Shown here in pieces: positions 13,301-28,300 of a stretch of DNA of 64,000 nucleotides (positions within the stretch are counted from its first letter, which is position 1; the number at the start of each line of letters is the position of its first letter). A program made the translations under genes and the position numbers. Source of the stretch: Symsagittifera roscoffensis (Eukaryota > Xenacoelomorpha > Acoela > Convolutidae); assembly GCF_963678635.1 (NCBI RefSeq), contig NC_087063.1:85609574-85673573 (forward strand). The letters run 5' to 3'. The notes beneath the pieces were generated by a model. That model searched no databases, was not told the DNA's origin, and worked only from the letters and a program-made list of their open reading frames with translations.

Positions 13301-16300
13301 TGCAAAATTTTTTTGTATTTGGTGCCTCTTATGATGATTCCCTTTGGCAATTTATTAGTTAATGTAGCTGTTTCTTCGTGATTAGTGTTTGTTGGTTGTT
13401 AAGCTTGCGTGGCTAGTTGGATACTGCGTGAGACTCAAATATCTTGATTGCAATAGGTCGCAGATTCGAATCCTACACCTAGCCGAGTTTTTGCTAATTC
13501 GAGGCTTATTTCTACCTTTTCTTATGTCACTTAATAAAGCTGCTTTTTGGTCGTGTTTCCCAAAGTTTTTGCGAAGTGCAGCTTCGCCTATGGGTTAAAC
13601 AAGATTTGAAGAAAAAAACCGAAAAAAACTCCACCCAATAAAGCAAAGTTTGAACAACACGAAGATACAAGAGCGACTACAGGTTTGCTATTTGAGGTTA
13701 GTGGACTATATTGTAGTTAGTGGACTATATTGTGGTTATATAAAAGACGGTAAATTATATACTTCGAAAATTTGAAAAACTTTCAAAAACCCCAAAGATT
13801 CGAGATGTAAATTGTTCACAGTCTTGAAGACAAATTTCAGAAGCTCATAGACTTGGTATTAATAAATCGTCAGTAGTTAGTTTTTTTTTCAAAAATTTCA
13901 TCACCGTTTCCTGAAAAAATATTTCATTTTTTGTAATCAGAAAATTGGGCTTAAAACAATGAAACTGCAAACACCATTATCTAGAACTCCGTTTTGCTGA
14001 ATAGGGACAGTTTTATTACAGTAGTGGTCAAGTATTTGACGCCCTGATACTTAGTGTCTCTTATTCGATACTATACCACATTGTTTTCCAATGTTATTCT
14101 AACTTAATCACCGCGTCAGATAAACGATAGCTTACAGTCATTAAAAGCTCTCAAATACTTGCAGACACGTTAGATACTTATTTAGTTCGGATAAAATTGA
14201 AAACGTTATCTTAATTCTTGGAAATGATGGATTTAACTTTTTTTGCATTAATATAGATAAACTGACTGCCAATTTGTTTACAATTGGCTAAATTTTCAAG
14301 TTCTTTAGATCTGTTGTCACGTTTGCAACTCTGCCAGATTTTACTGCTAAGTTTGTATTGTCTGCAAAAAGATAACCTCTGCAGACGTCAAAGGCAGATC
14401 ATTAATAAAATGATAGATAATGAAGGTCATAGGATTGATCCTTGTCGAACACCACATCGATTTCATACAATCAGAAATAACACCCTTAAGCTTACTCACT
14501 GTATGCGGATTCTAAGTATGTTCTGAATCAGTTTAATTATTCAGTTCAAAAACCACATTTTGCTAGTTTTTAGAATAATATGTCGTGATCAATAGTATCG
14601 AAAGCGTCTTCAAATCTAAAAAGAAGCTGTAACTTTCAAATGATAGCGCTAATCTCATTCGTTAATTTAATTCTGCTAATGCATCAATTGTGCTATGTCT
14701 AATATGGAAGCTATATTGTATTGAAAACAGTAGTGAACATTTTCAAGGTTGGACTAAACGCAGTGGTACATATTTTACTTCAAGCAATAAGAAGAGATTT
14801 TGGTCGATATTTGTTTACAACTTTTTTTTTTTTCACACTGAAGAAAAGCTCTTTCGGAAACACGACATTCATATAATAAAAGTCAATGATAAAGACTAGA
14901 CAGGGAGACATCACCGATGGTTAAGTTATTACTACTATGTGTGCATAACTGCAAATGTGTTCACTTTGTTAAGGTACATTGAGAAATACATTTTCAAGAA
15001 TTGGACCGGCAGCATTAGGTTTGTCATTCTTGATGATTTTTCCTACGGTCGTAGAAACAGTACACAATGGTTGGCACTATCGGCATCCGTAGGATTTTCC
15101 TATACGTTGGGACATGATTTTAATGGTGGAATTTTGCTAGACTTCATTAGTTTTGCGACTGACTTCAAGCAGCCTAAGGATCTGTTTTTGAGCTGTTACT
15201 AAATAATAACCCCGTAATAGGCCGCTGGTGCGAACCGAATTTTGCTCGTGATGAGAAATTTGTTTGGTTAATTGATCATTCTGTTGGTGGTACTTTTCAA
15301 CTTTATTTAACAGGACAGACGTGTTACTTGGGCACCCTCGGCTACTGCTAGAAAGAGCTCAGTGAGTGACTTAAGAGAGAGTAGCTTCGTGCCCAACTTC
15401 TCTGAGCTGCTCAAGTTGTCATCCTCTCGTGAAATATCCACAGTCGTCTATGATGACGCATCTCACATGCTGCCAGCAGCTGCTGCCGTCCATGCTCCAA
15501 CAACGACAACATTAACAGTGATGTCCATTGCACAGCAAACCATAAACACAATAACATTAGGATGCAACATCCGAATACGAAAAAATATGTAAGGGCAGGG
15601 AATAGTTGAAAAAAAAACTGTTCAATTTCAAGCGTTCGAGTATTTAAAAAGTCATTTTTGACGGTTGGTAGTTCGTGTTTAGATAAGTGTTTTCAAAATG
15701 TTCGATTTTTACAGAAAGCCTAAACTAATCATTTTTAATTGTCTTTTCTATTTCTGGCACGTTTTAATTTTCGGCGCGTGCTTTGCCTTCTAAATTTTAT
15801 TTAGTGGAGCCGAATGCGCTTTTTAAAATTTTTCTAGAGTGCCAGCCAGAAAAGACTGTCGTTCAATAGTAGCAAAGTTGGGAACCTTTGAAAAAAGAAA
15901 TTGGCTAAATCAACCACGCATCGCCCGCCCGCACGCTACTGTTTGAAATTCATTTTTAATTTAAATATTCTGCAGTAAATGGACATCTGTTTGATACGCA
16001 GTCATGGCCTGACTCGCCAAGAAATGTTCAGACAAGTAGTGATCACGAAGAGTATTTGTGTGTACTGCCCCCCGGTAGCAGCAGCACAATCCACTCTGCT
16101 GCAAGGATGTTTCCTTGCATAGAAGAAGAAACGGCAGCGGATCTAGAAGATAGGAACAGCTTGGAGCCAAAGTATTCGAAGGGGGGTCCAGAATTCTGTT
16201 CAAATCTAAGTGGTCGAGATGCAAGTGTAACTGCCCCCCGAGATAGCGAGTGTGCCATGAACTCCAATGGCTCTGCTGCAATTGATGCGTGCGATGATTT

Positions 16301-19300
16301 TAACGAAGATGAGGAGGAAGAGGTGAAAAATAAGTTTACAAGTTTGAACGATTCAGTGTTCGGTTTCATTCCTTCAATTGACCGCAACATGTTTTCGCCT
16401 TCCAACTTCAAAGATGACAGTAGGAAGCTAGTTCGCTTTTCTCTCTGTGACGAGTTGAAGACGTTCACGCCGGAGCCGCCAGCTTCTCCCCCCGTCACTA
16501 ACCTAGGTGCGACTCCTGAGAGCACCTTTCGCAATCTGTTGAAGGTGTCTGAAAGTGGAGGCAAACGAAATTTGTCCACACCCAATTTGGTAAGTGCCGA
16601 TTTCAGGAAGTTATTTGCATATTCTCAAACTACTCTTGGGAATGTGATGTGATGGGAAATGGGGCAATGTAACTTTGAACTTGATGCAAATGTTGTAAGA
16701 TAATTGTTGAGCGGTCTATCAATTTAATATCAGGCGGCGAAAATGATTGGTTTTGTATTAAATACTGAATTAATTACCCTTGCAATAAGCAAGGTATTGC
16801 AATCGGATACCACACTTTTTCCCCCAAAAATAGCTTTTTCACAGAATGGTCAAATAGTAATCAGTATATTTTCTACCCTTTGCTTTATACGCATGGTTAA
16901 TAATAGTTTGATTTTTGTACTGGCCTTGTTTTTACGTTAACAGTTGCCTATCAATATTTTATCAGATTGGATCATTTTTGCTAGCTTTTTGTCACTGAGG
17001 TCGTTCGGCGTTAATTCTGTCGTCTTAATTTCCTAATGTATTTAATCGATAAGTTATGTTGGTTTTATAACGATTGATGTCAACCAGGAATTTTTTAAAA
17101 TCATTTTTCGGCTTCTGAGTTCGTTTATTAATTCAATCAACTATCCAGCGCATCTGTATAGAGGTAACACATATTCTTGAGACGACAAAGGCTCGTCCGT
17201 CTCTTCATTTTTTTGGATTAGTTCCCGTTGCACGGACATTGTTTGGACTTTGAAGAGTCCAAACGGACATTGTTCAGCTTTCTCCTACCCCTAAGGCCAT
17301 CAGTGGAAATAGTTGATCTATTATTTTTGAAAAATTTTGATAGAAATGTTACAAATTAAGTTTTTTTTAAAACTTTGCAAAAATTTTGCTTTGTCGGATA
17401 TTTAACACGAAAATGGTACGCATGCGATTTTTATTCTCAAATTTAGCATTTTTGGGTGACTTCTGTTACGTAATATTTTTTTCCGATGCAAATTGTTAAA
17501 AATGATTTCTATTCCAGACCAATTGATTCAAAGATATGAAAATGTTGGTAGAATAAGCTTTTCTCAACATTGTCACCTTTTGAACTTTTCGAGCGACTTT
17601 CGTCTCAATTTATGTCTGCTAGTTTGTTCTGTTATGTTAGTGCTGTTTACCAAGTTTTCTGCTTCATGGTTGTCGACTTAAACTCGGTCGGTTGAGTTTA
17701 CGAATTGGGTCTCGCATTCACTACATATAAAGCACTCGTTGACACTATATAAGCAGTGCGTTTCGGTTGTTTTTCAGCTTATTGGCTTTTGGTTGTAATT
17801 TGGTCTGCTTTTCTACCAAATGTTTTTTTTTCCAATAAATTTCGGGTTGTGTTTTAAGGATCGATAAGACTGTGGCTCCATGTTTTTGAATGCTCACTAT
17901 TAGCCTCTCAAGGGTCGCTTAAAAAACTTAACCGAAATAAATCATGAAAAAGCTTTCTTTTTCATTCTGCAAAATTTTTGTTTCTAGTTCTTTTTTCAGT
18001 TTTTTCTTCGCCCGAAGTCTTGCTTGCTACTTCTTATGCGTCATGCTGCTTTAATCTTATAATTCTTGTGTCGCATTTGGTGCGAAGCTCAGCTTCGCCT
18101 CTGTGTATCAAAATATTGCGATGTCTTAAGTTATGATGATTGTCTAAATCTTGGCCGTATGATTTGTACCAAGTCTGTACAGCAAAGTTATCTTTAAACT
18201 GTCTTGTTTTTTTTGTTCAGGCTAGAAAGTCTCTTCGACTGCAAGACAGACTGAAGTGTCTTCTGCAGAAGGAGTTCGCACTCTCCTCCTCTGAGATTTA
18301 CGACATCGTGGACGATTTGGCCTTCACAATCAACGAGAAGTTGTCGGAACGCACATCTACCACTCCCAGGTCAGATAGATGCCACTTCTACTACATTCTG
18401 TTCACACTGTTTGTTTCCCTTGCAGTCCATCCCAGCAGTTCTTTCATTCCACTCATTTTATGCCATCATATTCGCTCTTACATTTGCAAACATGTATCTT
18501 CTTGGAATGAAATTAGATGGTTTTGTTCAAGAAAAAGAAAATGATTGGCGTTGTTTGTACTTGATTTGTGTTCACACACAGGGACAGTGTGGCGAGTATG
18601 TTGGATTTGGACTCTTCTTTCGTCCATCTCACTCGAGGGGGTCAAGTGACGACTATGATGGATGATTCAGTTCTGCTGATGGAAAATAACGAGGAAAAAG
18701 AAAGCTGGCAAGAAAAAGGAAAGGTGTCTCACAAGCTGCAGTTTGAAAATGTGAGCCGTTTAAATAAATTACTGATCTATTTGGGCTTTTTTCTTTTTCC
18801 CACCTCAAATAAGCGTCAATTTCATGGTTAAACAAGGGTTTACAGGGTTCAGTATGAAAACCAAGTATGTTTTGCTTGCCCTAATTAGTCCGCATGCCAA
18901 TTTTGTAACAATCGGGCAATCCGAGCAATACAATCGTTGTTTCAAGGGAGGATGGGGGTTTGGGTTTGGGAATTGATATTAGTTGGTTGTGATATAAAAG
19001 TAGATACTCTAGAGTGTACAAGATTAAGTTTTGCGTGATCTTTACAAAAAAGATCGCATCGAAATTCGTTAGTCTTCGGGTAGTTCATAGTCTTAATTAC
19101 AAAACCAAAGCTTGTGTTATATTATGAACTTTCTTTTTTTCCAACCTAAGTCACAAATTTTGTTGCGACAAAATGTGTTCACTTTGAAAGTGTTCATTTT
19201 GATCAACAACCAGCTATTTCTTAATTAAACCAAAAGAAAGCAATTTTAACAGTATAGTTACGCTTGCCATTAGCAAGCGTTATCAAATCGGATAGTAGAT

Positions 19301-22300
19301 TTTTCGGTTAGTATTATTTACTAAGTGGGTACTAATTACTACAGGCTAGTTTCAGGGGGACTTAAAACTTTTTAAGTTTTTTTTCTTTTTTTTTTAAATT
19401 CGTTTTTTTTTCTTCGGCTCAACTGGTGTCTTCTCAAACATTGTCGGCCTTGTTTCAGCTTCATAAAATTGTTATATTTCTAATTTCGATTTCAAATGTG
19501 TTGCTTGGAATGTTTGTCTAGAATTCCTGTTCGATTTCTAGAAAGCTTGTGTGATAGTATAAAAATTTTATTTTTCCCAAACAAGTCGCAAATTTTAGTG
19601 TTCTTTTATTGCAGTATTTGCATAAGATCAATAACCAGCTGTTAAGTACAGCTAATTTTAAGGATATGAACACAGACTATTTATATTACTAATAGCACTT
19701 TAGCTTCAAGGTATCATGAATCTGTAGAGTAGAGGCAAGGAAGGAGGCCCGTAACAAAATAAGAGGATTCGAATCTAAGCGGGGTCGGATGTTTTTAATG
19801 AACTTTTTCGTATACTAGTTAAGATGCGTCCGCTCTATAAATGGAGGAATATTAGTTGTTAAATTTCTTTTTCAAAATGACGTACTGGTAATGCGTCATA
19901 ATTGGGTTGCGTCACTCAACAATTTTATAGACTCATAATTGGCGTGCGTCACCTAAGAATTTTTGTAGACTCCAAGTTTTACTCATTCAGTTTTTCCCAG
20001 TAGCGTTATCGGTCATTTGTTTGCTTGTGTATGCGAAGTGCAAATTCGCCTCTGTGTAATATTTAATAAGTTGCTTCCAAACGACATCTAGATACATAAT
20101 TATTTACATAAGTTAACAAAAATCTGAACGCTATGGGAGAGCATCAGTAGGGAAACACGGCGTTTTTTTCAGGTGTCTCTTTAAGCGGAGAACAGTTACA
20201 TTTTTTAATTTTTAAATCTAATAGATTGTTTTATTAGTAAAAATTTATGACTGTACTCCTCCTTATACCCTCCTTTCAACCCTTTTACACTAGTGTATTA
20301 GTACGAACCTTCTTTTTTCTCTCCTAACTCGCAAATAAAAGTGTTCATTAAAAGTGTTTACTTATTTCATGGCTTTTTTGCTATAATCACGAACTGCAGT
20401 ATTGGAAGTTTATAGCATCTGTTCTCTGCTTTATTTGTGGCTAGTGTTTGTGATTTATTAGGCGTCCGTGGGTGAACGTAGTTGAGTTTTACTAATTCGA
20501 GGCTTTTTTCTACTATTTTTCCAACTTTATAGAGCTGCTTTTTGTCGTGATCACACTAGTGTTTGCGAAGTAAAGCTTCGCCTCGGTCTTTCGTTTGCCG
20601 GATGTGCTAACATTTTAGAATACAATATGTTGTTGTGGGTTCAATAATCGGAATGTAGATCGGAATTTTTTCAGATTTACAACTAGTTTAACAAAATCAG
20701 TTGAATCAATTGACATGCTCAATGCTCTTCACTTAACACGCTCTTCAGCTGATATGCTCAATTTCATGAATTTTCAGTTTGAACTACTGGGCGGGTACTA
20801 CAGCTTAGTTTCAGGGGGTTGGTGTCTGCTCAAAGATTGTTGGACTTGTTCAGCTTCGTAAGTTCTGTTCAGTTGCTTATTTCAATTTCAAATGTCGCGC
20901 TTGGCATGTTTGCTCTTTTTGTTAAAAACTTTTTGTTAAAAAAACAGGTACTATGAAAGTGCATGGGTTTATTTACTGTATGGGTAAGTGTATGGGTTTG
21001 TGACTCTTCGTAAATAAGTATCATAGATTTAATCGAACCAACAGGTTGTCGGAAGCTTGTATTTAAAATTACTAGTCTCAGTGTTTTTAGAAAAAGTTAA
21101 GGCCTTAAAACAAGTAAAAGTTGAGAAAATTGGACCCTTTTTTGGAAGTTTTTTTTTACTCTACTCGAAAGTTACCGTGCCAATTTTTTTCAGGTTTAGT
21201 ATTCAATCGAGAAACCCGATTTAGTGAATCTTCTCTGCTCTACTGGCCACGACTTGTTTTAGCAAAAAAAGCATATTCGGAAAGTCAAGTTTTTAGAAGC
21301 TTTTTGAATCTTCTTGAGGGTTCAATTTAGCTTTTTGAGTGTCAAAGTAAGTTTCCAAAAGGTTTAATACAGGACCTCTGTTGGGCAAGTTTAAAATTTA
21401 TCGGATCAAAAGCTTTTGTCAGGTCTAAAAACGTATTTTGAGGAGTTCGCTTTTTCTCTGATAATGAGGCCGAACATCTAGCAGTGCGATAATGGCATCA
21501 ACGGCTCCTTTTTGTACTGAAACCAAACTGAGTGTCGGATTATAATAAAGTTGTCTAGATATGATTGAGCTCGTCTAAATACTAAACCATAGAAATTTCC
21601 CCAGAACTGGTAGGAGCCAAATTTTTCTATAGTCTGAGTTTGCAAAATGTGTACCAATTGTCAAGAAAAGAAAAAACGATGATTGGTACAGATTTTGCGG
21701 TTTTAAAACAGTTATGTTGGGTTCCTGTTACGGCACCTGTTAGTGTATTTTCAATTGTTGATACAGTCTGCACTGTAGTATTTTGAACACTTTCAATGTC
21801 CTCAGTTTTATCAATTTCTTTTCAAAAACTCTGATTGCCGCCGACGATTTACTTTATTTGAAAAGTTTATTCGCTTTGGAAAAGATTGGCGCCTAGGTTT
21901 GCAAAATACTCATTGATTTGTAATGCGTTCCTCTCAGAACTATTTAGAAACTTGTTTTTTTTTTCTATATTGCCTCGCATTATATCGAAAGTTTTAACGA
22001 GACTCAAGCTTTTGTTTTGATATTATTTTTGCTTTTTGGGATGATTAAATTTTTTAAAATTTTCTTTCTTGATATAAATCGGTTCTGAGCATCTACTGTT
22101 TTTAAATCTGAAAACTTGTCGGAGGTTCATTTTTGCTGCTGTATTTTTGTTTTGTTGTAAATCCATGGATGCCGTTTGGTTTGTTCCAGTAATCGTTTTT
22201 GAAAAATTTATCAACTGCTTTAAGAGGATTAAATTTCTTGAACCCGACGAAGTTTTGGTGTCCTCAGGATTCCTTAATGAACTACCTTATGCTGTATATG

Positions 22301-25300
22301 AAAACTTATTTTTTCATTTATTTCTCTTGTCTTCAGTTTGTTCTAGTTTCGAGAAGTAATGTGTTCAGTGAACACAGTGGGCAGACACCGATTTTTTGAA
22401 AATTTAATTCAGAAATACGATGTAAAGAAAAATAAGTCAATTAATGTTCTGCTCAATTCTGTCATTATTGTTGGTAGGCGAACCGTTTTGTTTTCTAGCA
22501 TGCCAAAACTTTCCATAAATACCTCATTTTTCTTCGCTTTTCCTCGATTTAAAAGGAAATTTACAATGAACTCACCACATTCTATATTTTCATTTTCAGA
22601 CCCTAGCAATAATTCTTTTAAGTAGTTTGGTAGACCTTCAAAGTATCGTTGCTTATCGAGTCTTGTAAAATATTTACGTAGATTTTTAAAACTTTCTGGT
22701 TTTTTAAATTACTGACAAGATTTGGATATTTTTATCATTTTTTTTGCGGACTAGATGCCCATAACTCCAGCTCATTCATCTCTACTGGAACTAAAAAGAT
22801 TTTATTATCCTCAAATTTTGAAGATTTTTTTCTGACAGATATTTTAAAGAGCAAGCTGCTGTTGAACAGATGATACGTGGAGGTTCGGCCAATTGGTCTT
22901 TCTACCTCGAGTTCCTCCAAATTGCGTGGTAGTTGTCTCAAAAATTGACCACTACCTCATTCTTTTTTTTTCATTTTCAGGCCCTAGCGATAGTCTCAAG
23001 TAATTTTGTAGGCTTTCAACAGTATCGTTGCCTAACGGGTTTGGTAGAATGTTTACCCAGGTTATTAAAACTTTCTGGTTTCTTGATTTAAATTTCTGAC
23101 AAGATTTTGATGTTGTTATCATTTTTTGCTCTTATTTGTTTTGTGTACTAGATGCCAATACATCCACCTTGTTCGTCTCTACTGAAACTAAAGAGATGTT
23201 ATTATCCTCAAAAAGATATTATTGTCAGAGATATTTTAAGTGCAAGTTGCTGTTAAACAAATGATTTGTGGACGTTGGGACAATTGGTCTTTCTACCTCG
23301 AGTTCCTCCAAATTGCATAGTAGTGATCTGAAAAATTGATCACTACATTATAGATATTCATTTTCAGGCCCTGGCGATAATCCAATCAGGTAGTTATATA
23401 ATTTTTCAAAAGTATCGTTGCTTAACGAGTTTGGTAGAATGTTTACACGGGTTTTTATAATTTTCTGGTTTTTTGATTTTTCGAAATTAATGACAAGATT
23501 TGGATTTTGTTATCATTTTTTTTGCTCTCATTTGTTTTGCATACTAGATGCCAATACCTCCACCTCGTTCATCTCTACTGAAACTAAAGAGATGTTTTTA
23601 TCTTCAAATTTGGAAGATATTATGGTCAGAGATGTTTTAAGTCCAAGTTGCTATTTAACAGATGATACGTGGACGTTGGGCCAATTGATCTGTCTACCTG
23701 GAGTTCCTTACAATGCGTAGTAGTGATCTCAAAAATTGATCACTATTACATTCTATATTTTATTTTTCAGGCCCTAGCCATAATTCTACCAAGTAATTTT
23801 GTAGACTTTCAAAACTATCGTTGCTTAAGGAGTTTGGTAGAATGTTTAGACAGGTTATTAAAACTTTCTGGTTTTTGGTTTTTTGTATACTGACAAGATT
23901 TGGATATTGTTATCATTTTTTGCTCTCATTTTTTTGCGGACTAGATGCCAATACCTTTACCTCGTTCATCTCTACTGCAACTAAAGAAATGTTATTTTCT
24001 CACGTTTGGAAGCTAATATTTTCAGAGATATTTTTAAGCCATTAAGATATTTTTTTTGCTGTTAAACAGATGATATGTGGACGTTGAGCCAATTGGTTTT
24101 TCTACCTCGAGTTCCTCCAAATTGCGTGGTAGTGATCTGAAAAATTGATCTAAAAAGCTGAAAATTTTTAGAATCTCGTCCCTCCATTTTGCTGTTAACA
24201 ATATATGCTTTATAAAACACCATTCCCGTTTGTTTCTTCGCTTTGCTAAAAAAAAGTTTTAAAGTGATGTTCTTGATTCGTGTAGTTCACTTTGGTTTAT
24301 TAACAAATGGGAAAAAAATTGAAAGTCTCCTTCTAAACCCTTAATAATAATACGCCGTTTTCACCAGTTTTGTGAAGACTCAAGGTAGCGCGGAATTCGC
24401 TTAACCAATGAGAGTTACTAAAAGGGATTAAATTTGACTCACTTGAATAGAGACGAAACGAAGTACATAATTTAATTATTTCGACCACAGAGCAGCGCGG
24501 AAAACCGCCTAAACACATCATTGGTCATGTTAAAAAATTATTTGCGGTTTTGCTTGCATAAGCAGTACAAGAGTGTTAAAATTCACAAAATCATTTAAAA
24601 TCTTTTTGGAAGATTGTCCTTTAAGTTATTCCTCCTGAATTTCTAAGTGGGAAATAGGAAACAAAATGAGGGAGAAAAGAATTTTAAAAATGATTTGATT
24701 TTATCGTAGTTCAGACTCTGATGCAGATCGTGATGATTTCGTTTTTGTTATTTTCCGGGAAAAGTCTTAGTTTGTTAAGACTCAAATTTACTTTTTGGTG
24801 GTTTGATTTTTGATGTCCTTTTTAGTTCAGTTCTCTAACTTTTCTCACGAACAGCAAAAGTGTGAAGGTCAACGAAAACGTGCTCGAATTCTAATTTCGA
24901 AAGTAGATTTTAATGATCAAGTGTCCCAGCGAAATAGAAAATTTACCTATTGATCCAATTTTATCAAATTGGCTCATTTTCATCATAAAAAGTCAACCCA
25001 ACATTCCCCAGATGCGAAATTGGCTCTCACATAAACTAGCAAAAATATCGCAGATCAGCTTGTGGAAATTGAGTCTTCATGTGCTTTCACAGTGAAAAAT
25101 TATAAAGTTTCGGCCATTTTTCCAAACAGTTTCAAGTTGCCTTTATTTTGTTCGAAAACTATTAACCAAATGTCTGTTAGCTAGCTCTGTGTAAGTCAAA
25201 AATAAAGATATTCTAGCGTGTAATTTGCATTTCTGGCGCCAATGGTCATATCGCCAATCCTAGCTGCAGCCTTACATTCGGGCTTTCAAATTGGCTTAGC

Positions 25301-28300
25301 GTTCATAAACTGAAAACTCGAAGAATATTTGTTAAGCATGGCAATATAGGATATAGCTTAGCCATGCATAGATACGTTATGCGCCTAACCGTCGCAAAGA
25401 AACGCTTAAGCATGGCAATATACATGTGAGACTAAATTAAATAAATCATGGTTGTGGTTTAATTGATGGCTGCGAGGTAATTTATGTTTGGAGTCTGGTC
25501 AATGTTTCACTGTCCTTTCTTTCTTTCAGGCTTCGGACGACTTGAGAGAAAAGGTAGAAGAACTAGAGAGGGAGAAGTTGGCTCTTGAGCAAGATGTGCA
25601 GGAGAGAGATAAGCGAATAGGTGAGTATGAAAAAGTGAAGGCGGAAGCGAACGAGGCTCTAGAACGCAAGTCGGAGGAGTGTGATAAGTTGAGCAGTGTC
25701 ATTTCCGAAATGAAGCATTTGAAGGCAGAGTTGGAAGAGTGTGCGGACAGATTCAGTCAAGTGCAGGCGGAGAGAGATTCGCTAGAGGGGAATGTGAAAC
25801 AGCTGCAACATAGTTTGCACAGTGCCATGCACGATTTATACAATGCAAAAGAAGAGACGTCACAGTTGCAACTACAACTGAGAGATGGCCAGTTGGAGAC
25901 TTCAAGGCTGCAATCACAAGTTGGAGAAATGGAGAGGCAACACGTGGAAGGTTTTGTCTCCCAGATTGTAGGCCAAGTGTTTGACGAGGTGGTGAAGGCG
26001 GAAGCTGAAGCTCAAACAGAAAGTGTTCAAATGCAGACAGAGTGCATATATTTTGAAGCAGGCGAAATTATGAAAAGGCAATCAGAAAATGCTGAAACTG
26101 AAACTGTACGTTTTGAAAATGAAGCATGTGAGGATGGGAGGAGGGAAGAAGTAGACGCACTGGTGTTTAAAGTAGATGATTTGAACAGATATATTGGTGT
26201 GTTGAAAGAGGAAAAAGACCATTGGGAAGAACAGCACAATAAACTGCAGGACATTGTGGAAAATTTGACAATCGATGTGGAATCAAGAGACGAGTTAGTC
26301 GAATTATTGCGCTGCGAAATGGAAGAGAAAACAGAGTCAAGCAACGAGCAGTTAGTGAAACTTCGATCTGAACTGGAAAATGTAAGGAAGGAAAAGGAAA
26401 ATGCTTCTGTGGGGTCGCAATTTGAGGAACAGAGGCAGCTGATGGGGCAGTTAGAAAACCGATTGGACGAAAAAATAATTGAAAATTTGAGTTTGACAGA
26501 AAAAGTAGAGAGGCTTGACAAAAGACTGGCAGAAAGCGAACAATTTGATGTTTCGATGCAGACCGAATTTCGTTCAGATGTTGTTGAAACAGAAGTTCAA
26601 ACAGATCAAGTGCAAAATCACGATCAAAACATTAGAGACATTGTTAAGATAAACGCCGAATGCAACACGTCGTTTAACGTCTCACAAACAGCGAACAACT
26701 GCAAATCAGAAACGGAATCGGAAAAGTGTCCAAAATGTATTGAAAGTTTAAAAGATGGGAAAGAAGAGTTTGACAAGCAAATGCAAAACTTGTTGCTTTC
26801 TCACAGTAAAGAAAAGTTAGAACTAGAAGGAGTTATGAGTAATGTTGAGCAGAGAGCGAAAACAGCCGAGGCTGAAATAGAAACTATGAAACTACAGTTT
26901 GAGGCAAATTTAACGGAAAAAGAAAGGAAACTGGATGAGATGATTTTGGTAAAAGATGGGCAAATTGAAGAGCTGAAGAAGCAAGTCATTCATCTGAAAG
27001 ATGAACTGGCAAGTGCAGTTACTAGCCAAAATGAGGCTGTTGAAAAAGTAGAGTTGTTGAAGGAGCAATTGAAGAATGCACAGAGTTCAGTGGAAATGGC
27101 GAAACAACACAGATGTGAGCTGGAAGCCGAATTAGTTAGTTTGAAAACGGAGAAGTCAGAGGTTGATCAAATGGTTACTTTCTTTGAACAAAGAGCTCGT
27201 CAGTTCGAAACAGATTTGGAAGAAGCTCTAGCTAATTTAGAGAAAGTGGAAAAAGAACGTGTTTTGGAGGGAGAAGAGAAGAAGAAGGAGATGGAGCAAC
27301 TCATTTTGAGGAAGAATTCCGAGATTGAAAGTGTGAGGCAGCAGCTGGTGGAATCAGAGGATGAAATGAAGACGACAAAAAGTTTCCAACTGGCCGCTTT
27401 CGACGAGCTCGGTCAGACGAACGACCAGCTGGAGTGTGTTTGGAAGAAACTGGAACAGTCGGAACAAGAGACGAAAACATTGAGAGCAGAGCTTGAAGAA
27501 GTGAAATTAGAAAAGGAGAGTTTGAATGAACACATTCAGAAGTTGAAGCAGTCGCATGCTGTAAAATTGGCCAATTTGAATGAGAAGATAGCGCTGAAGA
27601 CGAAGCAGCTAGGTATGCTGGTTGAGTAACTGCCTCCTTTTCTTCAGTTGACCATTTTGGTAGTTATTGAACTTTGCTTGAACTCGTATCTGAACTCGTG
27701 TCCCCTGTGTTACCTCTCCCAGAAAATTTCATGCCAGTATTGGACAGATAAATTTTTAATTGTGTGAAAACTGGCCCTCTGTGCAAAGACATCAGATATT
27801 CTTTTATATATACTGCTATAATATTTGGGATCTACAGGCTGTTTTCAAACCGTGTTTTTAAGAGTAATGGACGTAGTGAAGACTTATACAGGTCTTGCTG
27901 CTTTTTTTTTCAGGAAAAAGTCTTAAAATATTGGTGTACTTAGGTATAATGCACTTTTTAAGTTCAATTGAAATTCATCTGATGGAAGTGACGTAAATAG
28001 CACTCTCCAAATACGAACGTGGAAATGGCGCAAAAAACGCGAACAATTTCTTGTTTCGAAAGTGGAATTTAGTTTTTAGATTTCCAGCAGAATAAAAACT
28101 TTACCTATTAATCCAGTTTCCTCAAAATGGGTTAAGGTTATCAAAAAGGCGCCAGTCATAAATTTTTCTAAAAATTCGAAGAGCATAAAAGCATTAATTG
28201 TTTTCTTTGAAATTCGAAAATTGAGATTTTTTACTAAGTCATTGTTTTGTTTATGTTGCGTCCATTACTCTTTTCCATTATTCAATTGGCTATGTTTTTA

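Larger units (their letters stand above)
18751..25529 (+). other. Intron 5 of coiled-coil gene
   Basis: A 6.8-kb intron. Besides the listed repeats it holds a SINE-like head at 19128-19190 (ttctttttttccaacctaag), a tRNA B-box-like string at about 19765 (gaggattcgaatctaag), and a hairpin end at 20035-20066 (gcgaagtgcaaattcgcctc). The remainder is plain AT-rich sequence. Confidence 0.6.

Noticed and set aside
16043-16585. 180-residue minus-strand ORF
   Set aside because: Antisense of exon 3. The + strand has coherent splice sites and phase; the antisense ORF has low-complexity Ser runs that mirror acidic codons.
26027-26521. 164-residue Ser/Phe-rich minus ORF
   Set aside because: Shadow of the Glu/Lys-rich coiled-coil exon; Ser/Phe-rich antisense is expected from GAA/AAG codons.
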